Shown: positions 7,354 to 17,262, counted from the first letter of the stretch. The stretch is 64,000 nt of DNA from Clostridium sp. DSM 17811 (GCF_018861905.1 NZ_JAHLDU010000003.1:62001-126000), one strand, 5' to 3'. Program-made: numbers and translations. The notes: generated by a model not told the origin, from the letters alone.

Positions 7354-8232
7354 ATGAATGATTTATTGACAATTTATATAAAAAAATTACAAAATAATAA
7401 GTTGACGAGAAATACTATTGACGCCTACACGAGAGATGTAAAACGATTCATTGAATTTACAGAGAATAAAAATGAAACCCAGGAAACGGTTGATAACATA
7501 ACAATAATGGCTTATTCTGAGTATCTAAAAAAAGAAGGCAAAGCGAATAGTTCAATAGCAAGAAGTATTGTTTCTATTAGAAATTACTATAAATATCTTA
7601 TTAAAAGCAATCTTGCCCAAAATGATCCAACAGCTTATTTTTCTCTCCCAAAAATCAAACGGAATATACCTCAGATTTTATCAATTGAGGAGATAGATGA
7701 ATTATTAAATCAACCAGAGCAATTAACAATTAAAGGATGTAGAGATAAAGCAATGTTAGAATTAATGTATGCAACAGGCATGAAGGTCTCAGAACTTTTA
7801 AGTTTAACTGTATATGATATTAATTTAGATTCGTTATACATAACATGTAATAATGGCAGAAAAAATGAAAGAATAATTCCAATAGGTAGACATGCGATTA
7901 GCTGTATGTCAGAATATTTAAAGATTAGATATAAAATAAACTTAAATAACTTAAATTTACTTTTTTTAAATACAAAAAGTGAGAAAATGACAAGGCAAGG
8001 TTTTTGGAAAATTATTAAAGAATATGCTAAGACCACTGGTATAAAAAAGACAATAAATTCTTATACAATAAGAAATTCATTTGCTGTACACTTATTACAA
8101 AATGGTGCAGGTATAAGTGCAGTTCAGGAGCTGCTTGGACATAATAGTATGTCCACAACTCAAATTTATTCAACAGTAGTTAAGAAAAATAAAATATCAG
8201 AGATCTACAAGAACACTTTTCCTAGAGCATAG
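7354..8232 (+). CDS. XerD-like tyrosine recombinase with altered active site
   Basis: 292 residues with the phage-integrase layout: N-terminal SAM-like core-binding domain (1-~95) and C-terminal catalytic domain. By position and similarity it is the spoIIM/dacF-linked XerD that resolves chromosome dimers. The catalytic residues are not all normal: the first Arg of TG-[LM]-R-[VI]-SE is Lys144 (TGMKVSELL), and the His of H-x-x-R is Tyr237 (YTIR, Arg240 kept). His263 (LGH) and nucleophile Tyr272 (TTQIYS) are present, and the beta-hairpin Lys region (NNGRKNERIIPIG) is shifted. It may be weakly active or structural. ATG follows GGAGAG. Confidence 0.78.
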   Translation: MNDLLTIYIKKLQNNKLTRNTIDAYTRDVKRFIEFTENKNETQETVDNITIMAYSEYLKKEGKANSSIARSIVSIRNYYKYLIKSNLAQNDPTAYFSLPKIKRNIPQILSIEEIDELLNQPEQLTIKGCRDKAMLELMYATGMKVSELLSLTVYDINLDSLYITCNNGRKNERIIPIGRHAISCMSEYLKIRYKINLNNLNLLFLNTKSEKMTRQGFWKIIKEYAKTTGIKKTINSYTIRNSFAVHLLQNGAGISAVQELLGHNSMSTTQIYSTVVKKNKISEIYKNTFPRA

Positions 8233-8294
8233 ATATTGATTCAGAAAATAACTTCAATAAATTAATTAGTTTTCATATAATAAAGTGAACAGAG

Positions 8295-8340
8295 AAAAAT
8301 AAGAATTCGTCTTTATAAACAAAGACGAATTCTTATTTTT
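8295..8340. terminator. Strong hairpin terminator after the xerD homologue
   Basis: A perfect 20-bp inverted repeat (arms 8295-8314 and 8321-8340) that includes its own A and T runs, so it can work in both directions. Confidence 0.85.
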
Positions 8341-8490
8341 GTTCTATGGATAAAATAAATTTTTTAATTATTATAGATAAATAGTGATAATATCAATATG
8401 TTTTGGTAAAAATAATGTTATGAATTTTAAGTAGTGCAGATGGCTTTTAAGAATTGTCATTTAGCATAAAGGATTATGAGGAGGATAAAT

Positions 8491-9666
8491 ATGAAAAGAA
8501 GATTTAGAAATGTATTATGTTTAATTTTATCATTAATTTTTACCACGCAGTTTTGTAACATGCCTGCTAAAGCAGAAAATAAAGATGACAAAGGGATTGT
8601 CGTTCAGGCAAAGTCAGCATTATTAATGGAACCAACTAGTGGTAAAATAATATATGAAAAAAATTCTCATGAAGAATTTGCTCCAGCTTCGGTAACTAAA
8701 ATAATGACTATGTTACTTGCTATGGAGGCAGTAGACTCTGGTAAAATCAAATTAACCGATAAGATAACTGTAAGTGAAAACTCAAAAAAAATGGGTGGAA
8801 GTAGTATGATACTTGATACTGGTGAAGTTAGAACAGTAGAAGAAATTTTAAAAGGAATTGCTATTGCATCAGGGAATGATGCAGCAGTTGCAATGGCAGA
8901 GTACTTAGCAGGTAGTGAAGGGGCTTTTGTTAATATGATGAATGCAAAAGCTAAAAGTTTGGACATGAAAGATACTAGTTTTAAAAACTGCACTGGTTTA
9001 AGTGCAGATGGACATATTACAACGGCATATGATATTTCAATTATGTCTAGAGAATTATTAAAACATCCTAAAATATTAAAATATTCATCAACATACATGG
9101 AAACTATTTCTGAGGGGAGGAAAGCACCTATAGGTCTTGTAAACCATAATAAGCTTGTTAGATTTTTTAATGGATGTGATGGACTTAAGACTGGATTTAC
9201 AAATGAAGCGAAATATTGTATATCAGCTACTGCAAAACAAAGTAATGTTAGAATGCTTGCAATAATTATGGGTGCACCAACTTTTAAGATAAGAAATAGC
9301 GATGCAAGTATGTTAATGAATTATGGTTTCTCTAAATTTGAGACTAAAAAGGTAATAGTGAAGGATCAAAATTTAGAAAAAATAATTTTAAATAAAAAGG
9401 GTGACAAGTTTCTAATCGCTAAAGCACAAGAAGATTTTCTTGTAACGCTTGAGAGAGGTAATAAGAATATAATAACTAAAAAATTTGTTCTAAAACAAGG
9501 GGTAAAAGATTATAAAAAGAATGTAGCTATTGGATCTTGTGAAATATATGTTGATAACAAACTATGTGGCAAAATTAATATCTATAGTGATAGAGATATT
9601 AAAAAATCTAGGGTATGGGATAACATTATAAATAATTTTACAGAATTATTTGATAAAGCAATTTAA
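8491..9666 (+). CDS. dacF: D-alanyl-D-alanine carboxypeptidase (DacF-like, S11 family)
   Basis: 391 residues from the ATG behind GAGGAGG (an upstream in-frame ATG at 8476 overlaps that site). Signal peptide about 1-28 (ends PAKA). Active-site motifs are Ser67-x-x-Lys70 (SVTK), Ser127-Gly-Asn129 and Lys232-Thr-Gly234; a C-terminal PBP5-like beta domain follows. It removes the terminal D-Ala from peptidoglycan stem peptides outside the membrane. Location after xerD matches dacF of Bacillus, which is expressed in the forespore; spoIIA does not follow here. Confidence 0.88.
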   Translation: MKRRFRNVLCLILSLIFTTQFCNMPAKAENKDDKGIVVQAKSALLMEPTSGKIIYEKNSHEEFAPASVTKIMTMLLAMEAVDSGKIKLTDKITVSENSKKMGGSSMILDTGEVRTVEEILKGIAIASGNDAAVAMAEYLAGSEGAFVNMMNAKAKSLDMKDTSFKNCTGLSADGHITTAYDISIMSRELLKHPKILKYSSTYMETISEGRKAPIGLVNHNKLVRFFNGCDGLKTGFTNEAKYCISATAKQSNVRMLAIIMGAPTFKIRNSDASMLMNYGFSKFETKKVIVKDQNLEKIILNKKGDKFLIAKAQEDFLVTLERGNKNIITKKFVLKQGVKDYKKNVAIGSCEIYVDNKLCGKINIYSDRDIKKSRVWDNIINNFTELFDKAI

Positions 9667-9691
9667 TTACCATATATTTTAAAGATAAGTA

Positions 9692-9736
9692 AAATAACTT
9701 CTGAGCAAACAAATACTTGCTTAGGGGTTATTTTTT
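9692..9736 (+). terminator. Intrinsic terminator after dacF
   Basis: Long stem (aaataacttctgagcaa / ttgcttaggggttattt, with G-U pairs) followed by T residues. Confidence 0.8.
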
Positions 9737-9853
9737 ATAAAATGTATCATTTTATATGTTTTAATATTATACTTAAATTAAACTTGATATAAAGAAATTA
9801 AAGTAAAATAAATATTTCTTTATAATTATTTGTTTATATAGGAGAGAGTGTAC

Positions 9854-10594
9854 ATGCCAGTAAGTATAAAAGTAACTAATTTTGAAGGCCCGTTTGACTT
9901 ATTGTTGCATCTTATAAAGAAAAATAAGATGAATATTTATGATATTAACATTGTTGAAATTACGAATCAATATTTGGAGTATCTTAGGAGTATGAGAGAA
10001 ATGGATTTAGAAATGACATCAGAATTTATTGTTATAGCTGCAACTTTAATTGAAATTAAATCAAAATATTTGTTGCCAAAAAATAAAGAAGACGTTAGTA
10101 CTGAGGATGAATATGATGTGGAAAAGGAATTAATGGACAAACTGGTGGAGTATAGAAAATATAAAGTTATAGCTGAAAACTTGAAGGTTATGGAGCAAGA
10201 GACAGGTATAATGATTAGTAAAAAACCTGAAATAATTGAGGAAGATAATCAGAATGCTAAAGAAGTAGATTTTCTAAAGAATATTACAATTTTTGATTTG
10301 CATAATTTATATAATAGTCTAATGGAAAAATATAAAAATAAGATGAATACAGATATTATTGTAAATAAAGAAATATTGATAGATGAATATAAAATAGAAG
10401 ATAAAATGGAGGAATTGAAACAAAAACTAAATCAGTTTGGAAAAATCCACTTTACAAACTTAATCTATGGTTATTCATCTAAAATAGAAGTTATTGTTAT
10501 GTTCTTAGCATTACTTGAGTTAATTAAGATTAGGAGTGTACGAGTATTTCAAGAAAGCAATTTTAAAGCTATATATTTAGAAAGGGTAAATTAA
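9854..10594 (+). CDS. scpA: Segregation and condensation protein A (kleisin)
   Basis: 246 residues from the ATG; a GTG two codons earlier sits too close to the GGAGAG site. The N-terminus (FEGPFDLLLHLIKKNKMNIYDI) is the ScpA signature, and the C-terminal winged-helix part (KIHFTNLIYGYSSKIEVIVMFLALLELIKI) fits the kleisin contact with the SMC head. ScpA and ScpB bind the SMC encoded at 59218-62772 to form condensin. Followed by scpB after one base. Confidence 0.92.
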   Translation: MPVSIKVTNFEGPFDLLLHLIKKNKMNIYDINIVEITNQYLEYLRSMREMDLEMTSEFIVIAATLIEIKSKYLLPKNKEDVSTEDEYDVEKELMDKLVEYRKYKVIAENLKVMEQETGIMISKKPEIIEEDNQNAKEVDFLKNITIFDLHNLYNSLMEKYKNKMNTDIIVNKEILIDEYKIEDKMEELKQKLNQFGKIHFTNLIYGYSSKIEVIVMFLALLELIKIRSVRVFQESNFKAIYLERVN

Positions 10595-10595
10595 T

Positions 10596-11195
10596 ATGAA
10601 TGAATTTAGTATTAAACAATTAGCAAGTAAGAATATTTCTACTAATAACATATATTATTCTATTATTGAATCGTTGCTATTTGTTGCGGGAGAATCATTA
10701 AAACTAACAGAAATTGCAAATATTTTAGAGTGTAGTATTGAATTTACAATGAAGTTAATAAATGAATTAAAAGTAAAATATCAGCATGAGCAGAGAGGCA
10801 TTAGAATTATAGAAACTAATGATGAATATCAACTTGTTACAAAACCATGTAATAGTGAATATGTCCAAAAGTTATTAAAGATAAATGTCAGGCAATCTTT
10901 ATCTCAAGCTTCACTTGAAACGTTAGCCATAATTGCTTATAAGCAGCCAATGACGAGAGTGGAGGTTGAGGATATAAGAGGAGTTAAGAGTGATAGAGCA
11001 ATTTACACCTTATCAGAAAAAAAATTAATTAAAGAAAGTGGACGAAAAAATGTTCCGGGAAGACCAATCATATATGTAACCACAGATGAATTTCTTAAAC
11101 ATTTTAATTTTCTTAACCTAAATGAAATGCCTTCTTTAGAAGAGTTTAACAAAGAAAATTTGCAACCAGATATTGATATTAATCAGGTAAAGTAA
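10596..11195 (+). CDS. scpB: Segregation and condensation protein B
   Basis: 199 residues with two winged-helix domains. Diagnostic stretches are IIESLLFVAGESLKLTEIA, then QASLETLAIIAYKQPMTRVE, VEDIRGVKSD and GRKNVPGRPIIYVTTDEFLKHF. ScpB dimers clamp ScpA in the SMC complex needed for chromosome compaction and segregation. Follows scpA by one base; the pair ends at a strong bidirectional terminator. Confidence 0.93.
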   Translation: MNEFSIKQLASKNISTNNIYYSIIESLLFVAGESLKLTEIANILECSIEFTMKLINELKVKYQHEQRGIRIIETNDEYQLVTKPCNSEYVQKLLKINVRQSLSQASLETLAIIAYKQPMTRVEVEDIRGVKSDRAIYTLSEKKLIKESGRKNVPGRPIIYVTTDEFLKHFNFLNLNEMPSLEEFNKENLQPDIDINQVK

Positions 11196-11226
11196 ATATT
11201 TAAAATATTAATTATACATATAGTTG

Positions 11227-11280
11227 TAACCCCAGCCTAATAAAGTTTTTAAATTAAAAAACCTTATTAGGCTGGGGTTA
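11227..11280. terminator. Bidirectional terminator between scpB and ytfJ
   Basis: A perfect 17-bp stem (taaccccagcctaataa and its complement, 11227-11243 with 11264-11280), flanked by AT. It serves the converging scpAB and ytfI-ytfJ units. Confidence 0.85.
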
Positions 11281-11321
11281 ATAATTTAACTTTATAAGTT
11301 GTTATAGAAATTCAATAAAAA

Positions 11322-11759
11322 TTATTCATCGCACTTTTGTTTATTGTTGGATTCTTTATTTTCAGGTTCTGTATCATTAGCGCATTTATCTTTAAACATA
11401 CCTTTAATAATATCGATAACTTGTGGTACGGTATCAACAATTTTATCATATGTATTTTGCTGATCTACAGATAATAGCCTAATTGAATCATTCTTAACAA
11501 CTAAAAATGCGACTGGTTTAACAGTGACTCCAGCGCCAGAACCACCTCCGAAAGGATATTTATTAGTTGAGTCAGTAGTATTAATATTATTAAACTCACT
11601 ACCTCCAGATGCAAAACCAAAACATACTCTTGATATAGGAATAATTGTAGTTCCATCTAAGGATTTTACAGGGTCGCCTACAATGGTGTTAACATCTATC
11701 ATATCTTTTATACTCTCCATGGTGCTCCTCATTAAATTTTCAATTGGATGATTATCCAT
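11322..11759 (-). CDS. ytfJ: Sporulation protein YtfJ (GerW family)
   Basis: 145 residues starting at the second of two close ATGs, which is 8 bases from GGAGG; the first (11765) is only 2 bases away. The family signature is clear: HPIENLMRSTMESIKDMIDV, then GDPV, TTIIPISRVCFGFASGGSE, and a Gly-rich FGGGSGAGVTVKPVAFLVV. The Lys/Asp-rich tail is variable. Members are needed for normal spore germination or lysozyme resistance in bacilli. Overlaps the upstream DUF2953 gene, so the two are coupled. Confidence 0.9.
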   Translation of the reverse strand: MDNHPIENLMRSTMESIKDMIDVNTIVGDPVKSLDGTTIIPISRVCFGFASGGSEFNNINTTDSTNKYPFGGGSGAGVTVKPVAFLVVKNDSIRLLSVDQQNTYDKIVDTVPQVIDIIKGMFKDKCANDTEPENKESNNKQKCDE

Positions 11760-12339
11760 GTACATTTCCTCCTCTATATTTTTTAAAATTTGTTTTGTTA
11801 TGTTTTATATTTATAAGGCAAGGTAATATTATAAATGCCATATAAATAATTTTTACAAAATTGATGTATATTATACTCGAAATTTCCATATTTAGATTAT
11901 TTTCTTTAAATTGAGGCGTAACTTTAAGATCTATGTTTTTAACTTTAACAAAATTTATTAATATTAAATACAAAAGACTGTAGGTTGAATGAATTAAACC
12001 AAATACGATAGCTACCAAGGCAGCATCGTCGAATCCATATTCTAGTTTAGTATTTAAAACTAATGTTGGCTTAAATTTTAAATTCTTAAATTTATGACTA
12101 ATTAAATTTATATCGCTTAAATTTATATCTCTCAAATTTAATGATTTAAAAAACATTTTTGTAGGTTTAGACTTTAATTGATCTTTTGAATTGTTTTTTA
12201 AAGGCTTATTTACCTCTAGTTTCTTTTTATATATATAAATTTCCAAGACTTTGTTTGTGTATTTAAGAGTTATTTTTAAATGGATTGGAAATAATATAAT
12301 TGTTAACACAAAAAGAAACACTAATATAAATTTAAACAT
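11752..12339 (-). CDS. DUF2953 membrane protein (YtfI-like)
   Basis: 195 residues from the ATG behind TGGAGG. An N-terminal membrane helix (FKFILVFLFVLTIILFPIHL) is followed by a basic linker, a DUF2953-type region with GFDDAALVAIVFGLIH and a beta-rich end. It precedes ytfJ in many spore formers, as here, where its last codons overlap the ytfJ ribosome site and start. Function is unknown; a spore-coat or germination role is inferred from the partner. Confidence 0.75.
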   Translation of the reverse strand: MFKFILVFLFVLTIILFPIHLKITLKYTNKVLEIYIYKKKLEVNKPLKNNSKDQLKSKPTKMFFKSLNLRDINLSDINLISHKFKNLKFKPTLVLNTKLEYGFDDAALVAIVFGLIHSTYSLLYLILINFVKVKNIDLKVTPQFKENNLNMEISSIIYINFVKIIYMAFIILPCLINIKHNKTNFKKYRGGNVHG

Positions 12340-12467
12340 CACAACCTCCAATATATCTAATAATTGGTATTATGCTCAGAAATCAATAAAAAAATCAATA
12401 AAGGACATAATATTTTTTAAGAGAAAGAGATACTTTAAAAGTTATGAAAATTAAAAGAGGTGAAATC

Positions 12468-13592
12468 ATGACAAAAAAATCTAAAATGTATTTATCATTA
12501 TCTTTAAGCTTAGTTTTATTATTTTCTACATTAGTTCAAACAGTCCATGCTGAGGATTTATATGTTAATGCAATTAGTGCTATAGCGTTAGATTGCGATT
12601 CAAAAGTTGTTTTATATGAAAAAAATGCATATACTCCAATTGAAATTGCAAGCACTACAAAGATAATAACTGCACTTGTTGCAATTAAATGTGGAGATTT
12701 AAACAAGAAAATAATTATATCAAAAAAGGCAGCAACTATACGCGGTTCCGAAATAGGGTTAAAAGAAGGAGAGGAGATAACTTTAAAAGAATTATTATAT
12801 GGTCTTTTAATGAGATCTGGAAATGATGCAGCAATTGCAATTGCTGAAGGGGTAAGTGGGAGCGTTGATGAGTTTTTAAAACTTATGAATGAGTATGCCT
12901 TAGAAATTGGATTATTAAATAGTAATTTTGAATCTCCTCATGGGTTAGATAGTAGTAATCATTATTCAACTGCATATGATTTAGCTTTAATAACTGCCAA
13001 GGCAAAAGAGGTTAAAACTTTTAATGATATAGTAGGCTCAAAAGATATTATTGCAAAGGACTATAATTTTACTAGAAGTTATCATAATATCAATAAAATT
13101 TTGTCTATTTTACCAAATTCAACAGGTGTAAAAACAGGATTCACAGGTAAAGCAGGTAAATGTCTAGTGACTTCTGTCAAAATTGAAAATAGAGATATTA
13201 TTATAATCACATTGAATTGTACCCCGAGGTGGAAAGAAACTGAAAAAATAAATAACTATATTGAAAAAAATTATAAATATAAAAAGGTTGTAAGCAAGGG
13301 TGATATTCTAGGAAAAATTATTTTGAAGAATGGAAAAAATAATGTAGAAATAGTAAGTAAAAGAGATATTGTAATTCCAGTTAAAAATGATCAAAAGATT
13401 GAAATTAAAGTCAAAAAACCATTATATGAGATTTACGCACCTATACATCAAGGTGAAAAAATTGGAAGGGTAGATGTATATGCAAACAATAAACTTCTAT
13501 TAACGGAAAGTTTAGTGTCTAAGAGCAATGCTTACAATAAAACTAGTTTTAGATTTAGATTCAATAAAATTAAAAATTTTATTTTACAATAA
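12468..13592 (+). CDS. D-alanyl-D-alanine carboxypeptidase (DacB-like, S11 family)
   Basis: 375 residues from the ATG behind AGAGGTG. Signal peptide about 1-28 (ends VHA). Motifs: Ser62-Thr-Thr-Lys65, Ser117-Gly-Asn119 and Lys222-Thr-Gly224; then a C-terminal beta-sandwich domain. It is the second S11 enzyme in this window. The location near scpAB matches dacB (PBP5*) of bacilli, which trims peptides in spore cortex, but the usual companions spmA and spmB do not follow here. Divergent from the ytfI unit. Confidence 0.83.
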   Translation: MTKKSKMYLSLSLSLVLLFSTLVQTVHAEDLYVNAISAIALDCDSKVVLYEKNAYTPIEIASTTKIITALVAIKCGDLNKKIIISKKAATIRGSEIGLKEGEEITLKELLYGLLMRSGNDAAIAIAEGVSGSVDEFLKLMNEYALEIGLLNSNFESPHGLDSSNHYSTAYDLALITAKAKEVKTFNDIVGSKDIIAKDYNFTRSYHNINKILSILPNSTGVKTGFTGKAGKCLVTSVKIENRDIIIITLNCTPRWKETEKINNYIEKNYKYKKVVSKGDILGKIILKNGKNNVEIVSKRDIVIPVKNDQKIEIKVKKPLYEIYAPIHQGEKIGRVDVYANNKLLLTESLVSKSNAYNKTSFRFRFNKIKNFILQ

Positions 13593-13620
13593 AAAAGAGC
13601 CACAATCGACTCTTTTTTTT
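13592..13620 (+). terminator. Intrinsic terminator after the dacB-like gene
   Basis: Eight-base stem (aaaaagag / ctcttttt), 10-base loop, followed by T residues. Confidence 0.8.
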
Positions 13621-13873
13621 GTTTTGTTTTTTAAATACGCATGTATATGTATTTAACATAGATTATCTACAACTCTTAGAGCCAGTATAAGAGAGAATAA
13701 ACCTCGATAAGTATATCTTGTAGAACAAATAATTGCACCTTCTTAAAGGGCTTATATGCCTTTTTAGTGACATTTACAAATTACACTTTTTAACTAAAAG
13801 TTGCAACAAATTTGAAGTTGGTTAGTTTTTATAGTGATTACATAATGTTTATAATTTTATTTCAAAAAAATCA
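13621..13873. other. Gene-free spacer with one extra hairpin
   Basis: No coding frame can be supported. A small hairpin at 13745-13763 (aaagggc / gcctt) followed by T residues resembles a weak plus-strand terminator and may mark the end of a lost or non-coding transcript. Confidence 0.4.
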
Positions 13874-13902
13874 TTGAAAGAATTGTAATTTTCCGTTAAA
13901 AT
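13874..13902 (+). promoter_or_regulatory. Promoter of the PAP2-like gene
   Basis: TTGAAA, 17-base spacer, TAAAAT, with the start codon 25 bases downstream. Confidence 0.65.
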
Positions 13903-13927
13903 AGTCTTTGAAGAAAGGACTGATTGT

Positions 13928-14587
13928 TTGAAAAATCTTTTAAAAAAATTATTACCATTAGTGCTTATAGGTTCTGTTCCTTTTTCTAATTTGTTTTATT
14001 GGACATTAAATAGTACTCATAGAGGCGTTTATGATCTTACTACAGATTTGGATAGATCTCTGCCACTTATAAAAATTTTTATAATACCTTACATGACTTT
14101 ATGGTTTTTTTTAGCCTTTTGTTTTGTTTATTTGTGTTTTAAAAACAGAAAGGTTTATTATAAAATTATGATTACTTTATTTTTATGTTATGTTGTTGCA
14201 TTTATTACATACTACTTTTTTCAAACTACGGTTATAAGGCCTATAGTTACCGGTAATGATATATTGTCAAAGATGATTTTATTTACCTATAATTCGGATG
14301 AGCCATATAATTGTTTCCCAAGCATTCATGTCATTACAGCATATCTAGCTGTTAAAGGGATTAATGCTACTAATGCTAGAAAGTCAATTAAAATACCAGT
14401 TAACATAATTGGATTTCTTATTATTATATCTACTGAATTCGTAAAACAACACGTGATAATGGATATATTTTTCGCAATGTTCTTATGCAGTGGAATTTAT
14501 AAATTGGTTATTTATCTAGAACAACAGTATAAGCTTTATAATCTGTCAAAAATATATGATTTGGATAAACAAGAGATAGAACAATAA
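13928..14587 (+). CDS. PAP2-superfamily membrane phosphatase/phosphotransferase
   Basis: 219 residues with about six membrane segments. The PAP2 active-site motifs 2 and 3 are present: P131-S-I-H134 and S168-x6-H175-x3-D179. Motif 1 shows only R104-P105 without the usual Lys, and Thr169 replaces the motif 3 Arg, a pattern seen in the inositol-phosphotransferase/AUR1-like branch. Such enzymes act on lipid phosphates at the membrane. It uses a TTG start behind GAAAGGA. The substrate cannot be told. Confidence 0.75.
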   Translation: MKNLLKKLLPLVLIGSVPFSNLFYWTLNSTHRGVYDLTTDLDRSLPLIKIFIIPYMTLWFFLAFCFVYLCFKNRKVYYKIMITLFLCYVVAFITYYFFQTTVIRPIVTGNDILSKMILFTYNSDEPYNCFPSIHVITAYLAVKGINATNARKSIKIPVNIIGFLIIISTEFVKQHVIMDIFFAMFLCSGIYKLVIYLEQQYKLYNLSKIYDLDKQEIEQ

Positions 14588-14594
14588 TAAAGTT

Positions 14595-14629
14595 AAAAGC
14601 TACTGAAAATTATTCAGTAGCTTTTGACT
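14595..14629. terminator. Bidirectional terminator between the PAP2 gene and clpE-like gene
   Basis: A perfect 12-bp stem (aaaagctactga / tcagtagctttt) with A and T runs on either side. The minus-strand gene ends only a few bases to the right. Confidence 0.85.
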
Positions 14630-14630
14630 T

Positions 14631-16949
14631 TTATACTATAACTATTTTATCATCTTGTAATTCTACAGATATATTTGATCCTTCACTAAATTCATTTTGG
14701 AGATAATGCTCTGCAATCTCATCTTCAATATATTTTTGAATAGTTCGTCTTAGTGGTCTTGCTCCATATTTATCATCGTACCCTTTTTCTAATATAAAGT
14801 CAGCTACTGATTTTGAAACATTCATTGTAATATTCTTTTCGCCTACCTCTTCAATTACCTCCGTAATCATTAAATCTACTATTTCTCTAAGCTCTTTCTT
14901 TTCAAGAGGTGTAAATACAATGATTTCATCTACTCTATTTAAAAATTCAGGTTTAAATGTTTGTTTTAATGCATCCTTTACACGTGCCTCTAATATACCG
15001 TAATCACCGTTAACAAAGCCAATGTTGCTTGATTTAAACTCAGTTCCTGCGTTTGATGTCATTATTATTACGGTGTTTTCAAAGAAAACAGTTCTGCCTT
15101 GACTATCTGTTAGTATTCCATCATCAAGAATTTGAAGTAACATATTAAATACATCTGGATGAGCTTTCTCTATTTCATCTAGTAGAATTACTGAATATGG
15201 TTTTCTTCTTACTTTTTCAGTTAATTGTCCACCTTGATCATATCCTACATAACCTGGTGGGGCACCAATTAGTTTTGACACTGTATGTTTTTCCATATAT
15301 TCAGACATATCAATTCTTATTAGTGCGTCCTCACTTCCAAAAAGCTCACAGGAAAGTGTTTTAACAAGCTCTGTTTTTCCAACACCAGTTGGTCCAACGA
15401 AAATAAAAGAGGATGGCTTTTTCTTTTTTCTAAATCCTGAACGATTTCGTCTTATTGCTCTAGACAAACTCTTAATAGCTTCATTTTGACCTATAACCCT
15501 TTTGTGAAGTCTGCTTTCTAGATTTAATAGTTTTTTCGCTTCTTTTTCTGTAATTTTTTGAATCGGAATTTTAGTCCATGATTCAATAACGAAAGCAATA
15601 TCCTCTATAGTAATTTGAACCTCACCACATGTTTTTTGAGTTTCACTAATATCTTCTTTTACTTTGCATAACTTTGTCCTATATTCAGCAGCTTTTTCAA
15701 AATTTCCATTAGCCTCTGCTTCATCTTTCTCTGTTTGAATCCTGATTGACTCCTCTTTAAGTCCTAAGAGCTCAATGAGTCCTTTGTTTTTTAGATTTGC
15801 TCTAGAACCAGCCTCATCAATTACATCAATTGCTTTGTCTGGCAAAAATCTATCTGTTATATATCTCTCAGATAAAGTTACAACTTCTTCAATTACTTCA
15901 TCTGATATTTTGACTTTATGATAATCTTCATAGTAGCCTCGTATGCCTTTTAAAATCTCTATTGTTTCAGTCACACTAGGTTCTTCAACTAGAACTGGCT
16001 GAAATCTACGCTCTAGTGCTGCATCTTTTTCTATATACTTTCTATATTCTTCAAGAGTTGTTACACCAATAACTTGTATTTCACCTTTTGCTAAAGCAGG
16101 TTTTAAAATATTAGCTGCATTCATTGCTCCACCCTGAACTTCACCTGCACCCATAATATTGTGTACTTCGTCAATAACTAATATTATATTTCCATTTTCC
16201 TTAGCCTCTTCAATAATTGATTTCATACGACTTTCAAATTGTCCTCTAAATTGTGTTCCTGCAACTACAGCTGTTAGGTCAAGTAAATAAACTTCAGCAT
16301 TAAATAATTTTTCTGGAACTTGTTTTTCTATGATTCTTACGGCAAGACCCTCAGCAATTGCTGTTTTACCTACACCGGCTTCGCCGATTAAGATAGGATT
16401 ATTTTTACCTCGTCTATTTAATATTTGAACTACACGATCAATTTCTTTATATCTTCCAATTACTTTGTCTACACCATTTTGTTTTGCTTTGTCTGTTAAG
16501 TTTATCCCATATGTATCTAAATGTTTTCGTTTCTTCTTAAACCAGTTCTTTTTTGATTTATCATCTGATGCACTTTTGATTTTTGGAGAAGGTTCAACAT
16601 CACCGTCTATAAAATCATTACCTTTATCTACAGATGAGAATAATCCATTGAAAATGTTGCTAATAATATTTTTTTCTTCGCCATTTTTAATATTCTTATC
16701 TGATGTATTTAAATCATCACTATTTACATCTTCTAAATTCATATCGTTAAACATGGTACCCATTTGTTCATTTAAGCTTTCAATATCCTCTGAGGATAAT
16801 CCAGCTTGCTCCATTAATTGATCCATTACCGGAATGCCCTTCTTTTTAGCACATTCTATACATAATCCTATAGTTTCAGTTTTGCCGTTTTCAATTTTTG
16901 AGGTTAATATCATTGCTATATTTTTTTTGCATATTTCACATAACTTCAT
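14631..16949 (-). CDS. Clp ATPase with N-terminal zinc finger (ClpE-like)
   Basis: 772 residues. An N-terminal zinc finger (Cys4, Cys7, Cys30, Cys33) replaces the double Clp N-domain, and an acidic linker follows to about residue 135. AAA module 1 has Walker A GEAGVGKT (188-195); a UVR-type helical segment lies near 405-435; AAA module 2 has GPTGVGKT (518-525). An IGF tripeptide (642-644) is the expected ClpP-docking loop. This layout is that of ClpE/ClpC unfoldases that feed proteins to ClpP under stress. It stands alone, without ctsR, mcsA or mcsB. Confidence 0.87.
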   Translation of the reverse strand: MKLCEICKKNIAMILTSKIENGKTETIGLCIECAKKKGIPVMDQLMEQAGLSSEDIESLNEQMGTMFNDMNLEDVNSDDLNTSDKNIKNGEEKNIISNIFNGLFSSVDKGNDFIDGDVEPSPKIKSASDDKSKKNWFKKKRKHLDTYGINLTDKAKQNGVDKVIGRYKEIDRVVQILNRRGKNNPILIGEAGVGKTAIAEGLAVRIIEKQVPEKLFNAEVYLLDLTAVVAGTQFRGQFESRMKSIIEEAKENGNIILVIDEVHNIMGAGEVQGGAMNAANILKPALAKGEIQVIGVTTLEEYRKYIEKDAALERRFQPVLVEEPSVTETIEILKGIRGYYEDYHKVKISDEVIEEVVTLSERYITDRFLPDKAIDVIDEAGSRANLKNKGLIELLGLKEESIRIQTEKDEAEANGNFEKAAEYRTKLCKVKEDISETQKTCGEVQITIEDIAFVIESWTKIPIQKITEKEAKKLLNLESRLHKRVIGQNEAIKSLSRAIRRNRSGFRKKKKPSSFIFVGPTGVGKTELVKTLSCELFGSEDALIRIDMSEYMEKHTVSKLIGAPPGYVGYDQGGQLTEKVRRKPYSVILLDEIEKAHPDVFNMLLQILDDGILTDSQGRTVFFENTVIIMTSNAGTEFKSSNIGFVNGDYGILEARVKDALKQTFKPEFLNRVDEIIVFTPLEKKELREIVDLMITEVIEEVGEKNITMNVSKSVADFILEKGYDDKYGARPLRRTIQKYIEDEIAEHYLQNEFSEGSNISVELQDDKIVIV

Positions 16950-17234
16950 TTAAATCATCTCCATATTTTATGATGTATTGAATATTATTATTATAGTATA
17001 TCATTTATTAACAGAATTTGTTCAATATATTCGGATTGTTTACTTTTCATTATCAAATATTATTCTTTATTACCTTAAAATAGCACTCCATACTTTATTC
17101 TATTCTCATATATATATTCCTCTTTAAAAATAGTAAATTATTAGCTTTTTTGATCTTAATATATTATAGTATGTATTTTTAAGATCAGTGTTACAAAAAT
17201 GTAAATAGTTAGATATATTTAATATGCACATTTA
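16950..17234. other. AT-rich divergent intergenic region
   Basis: Carries the upstream regions of the clpE-like gene (minus) and of the oxidoreductase operon (plus). No CtsR-type direct repeat or other known operator was recognised by eye and no coding frame is supported. Confidence 0.4.
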
Positions 17235-17262
17235 TTCACAATTTTACATAGTTTAATATAAT
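17235..17262 (+). promoter_or_regulatory. Promoter of the oxidoreductase operon
   Basis: TTCACA, 16-base spacer and a consensus TATAAT, followed by AAGGAGG and the start codon at 17284. Confidence 0.7.
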
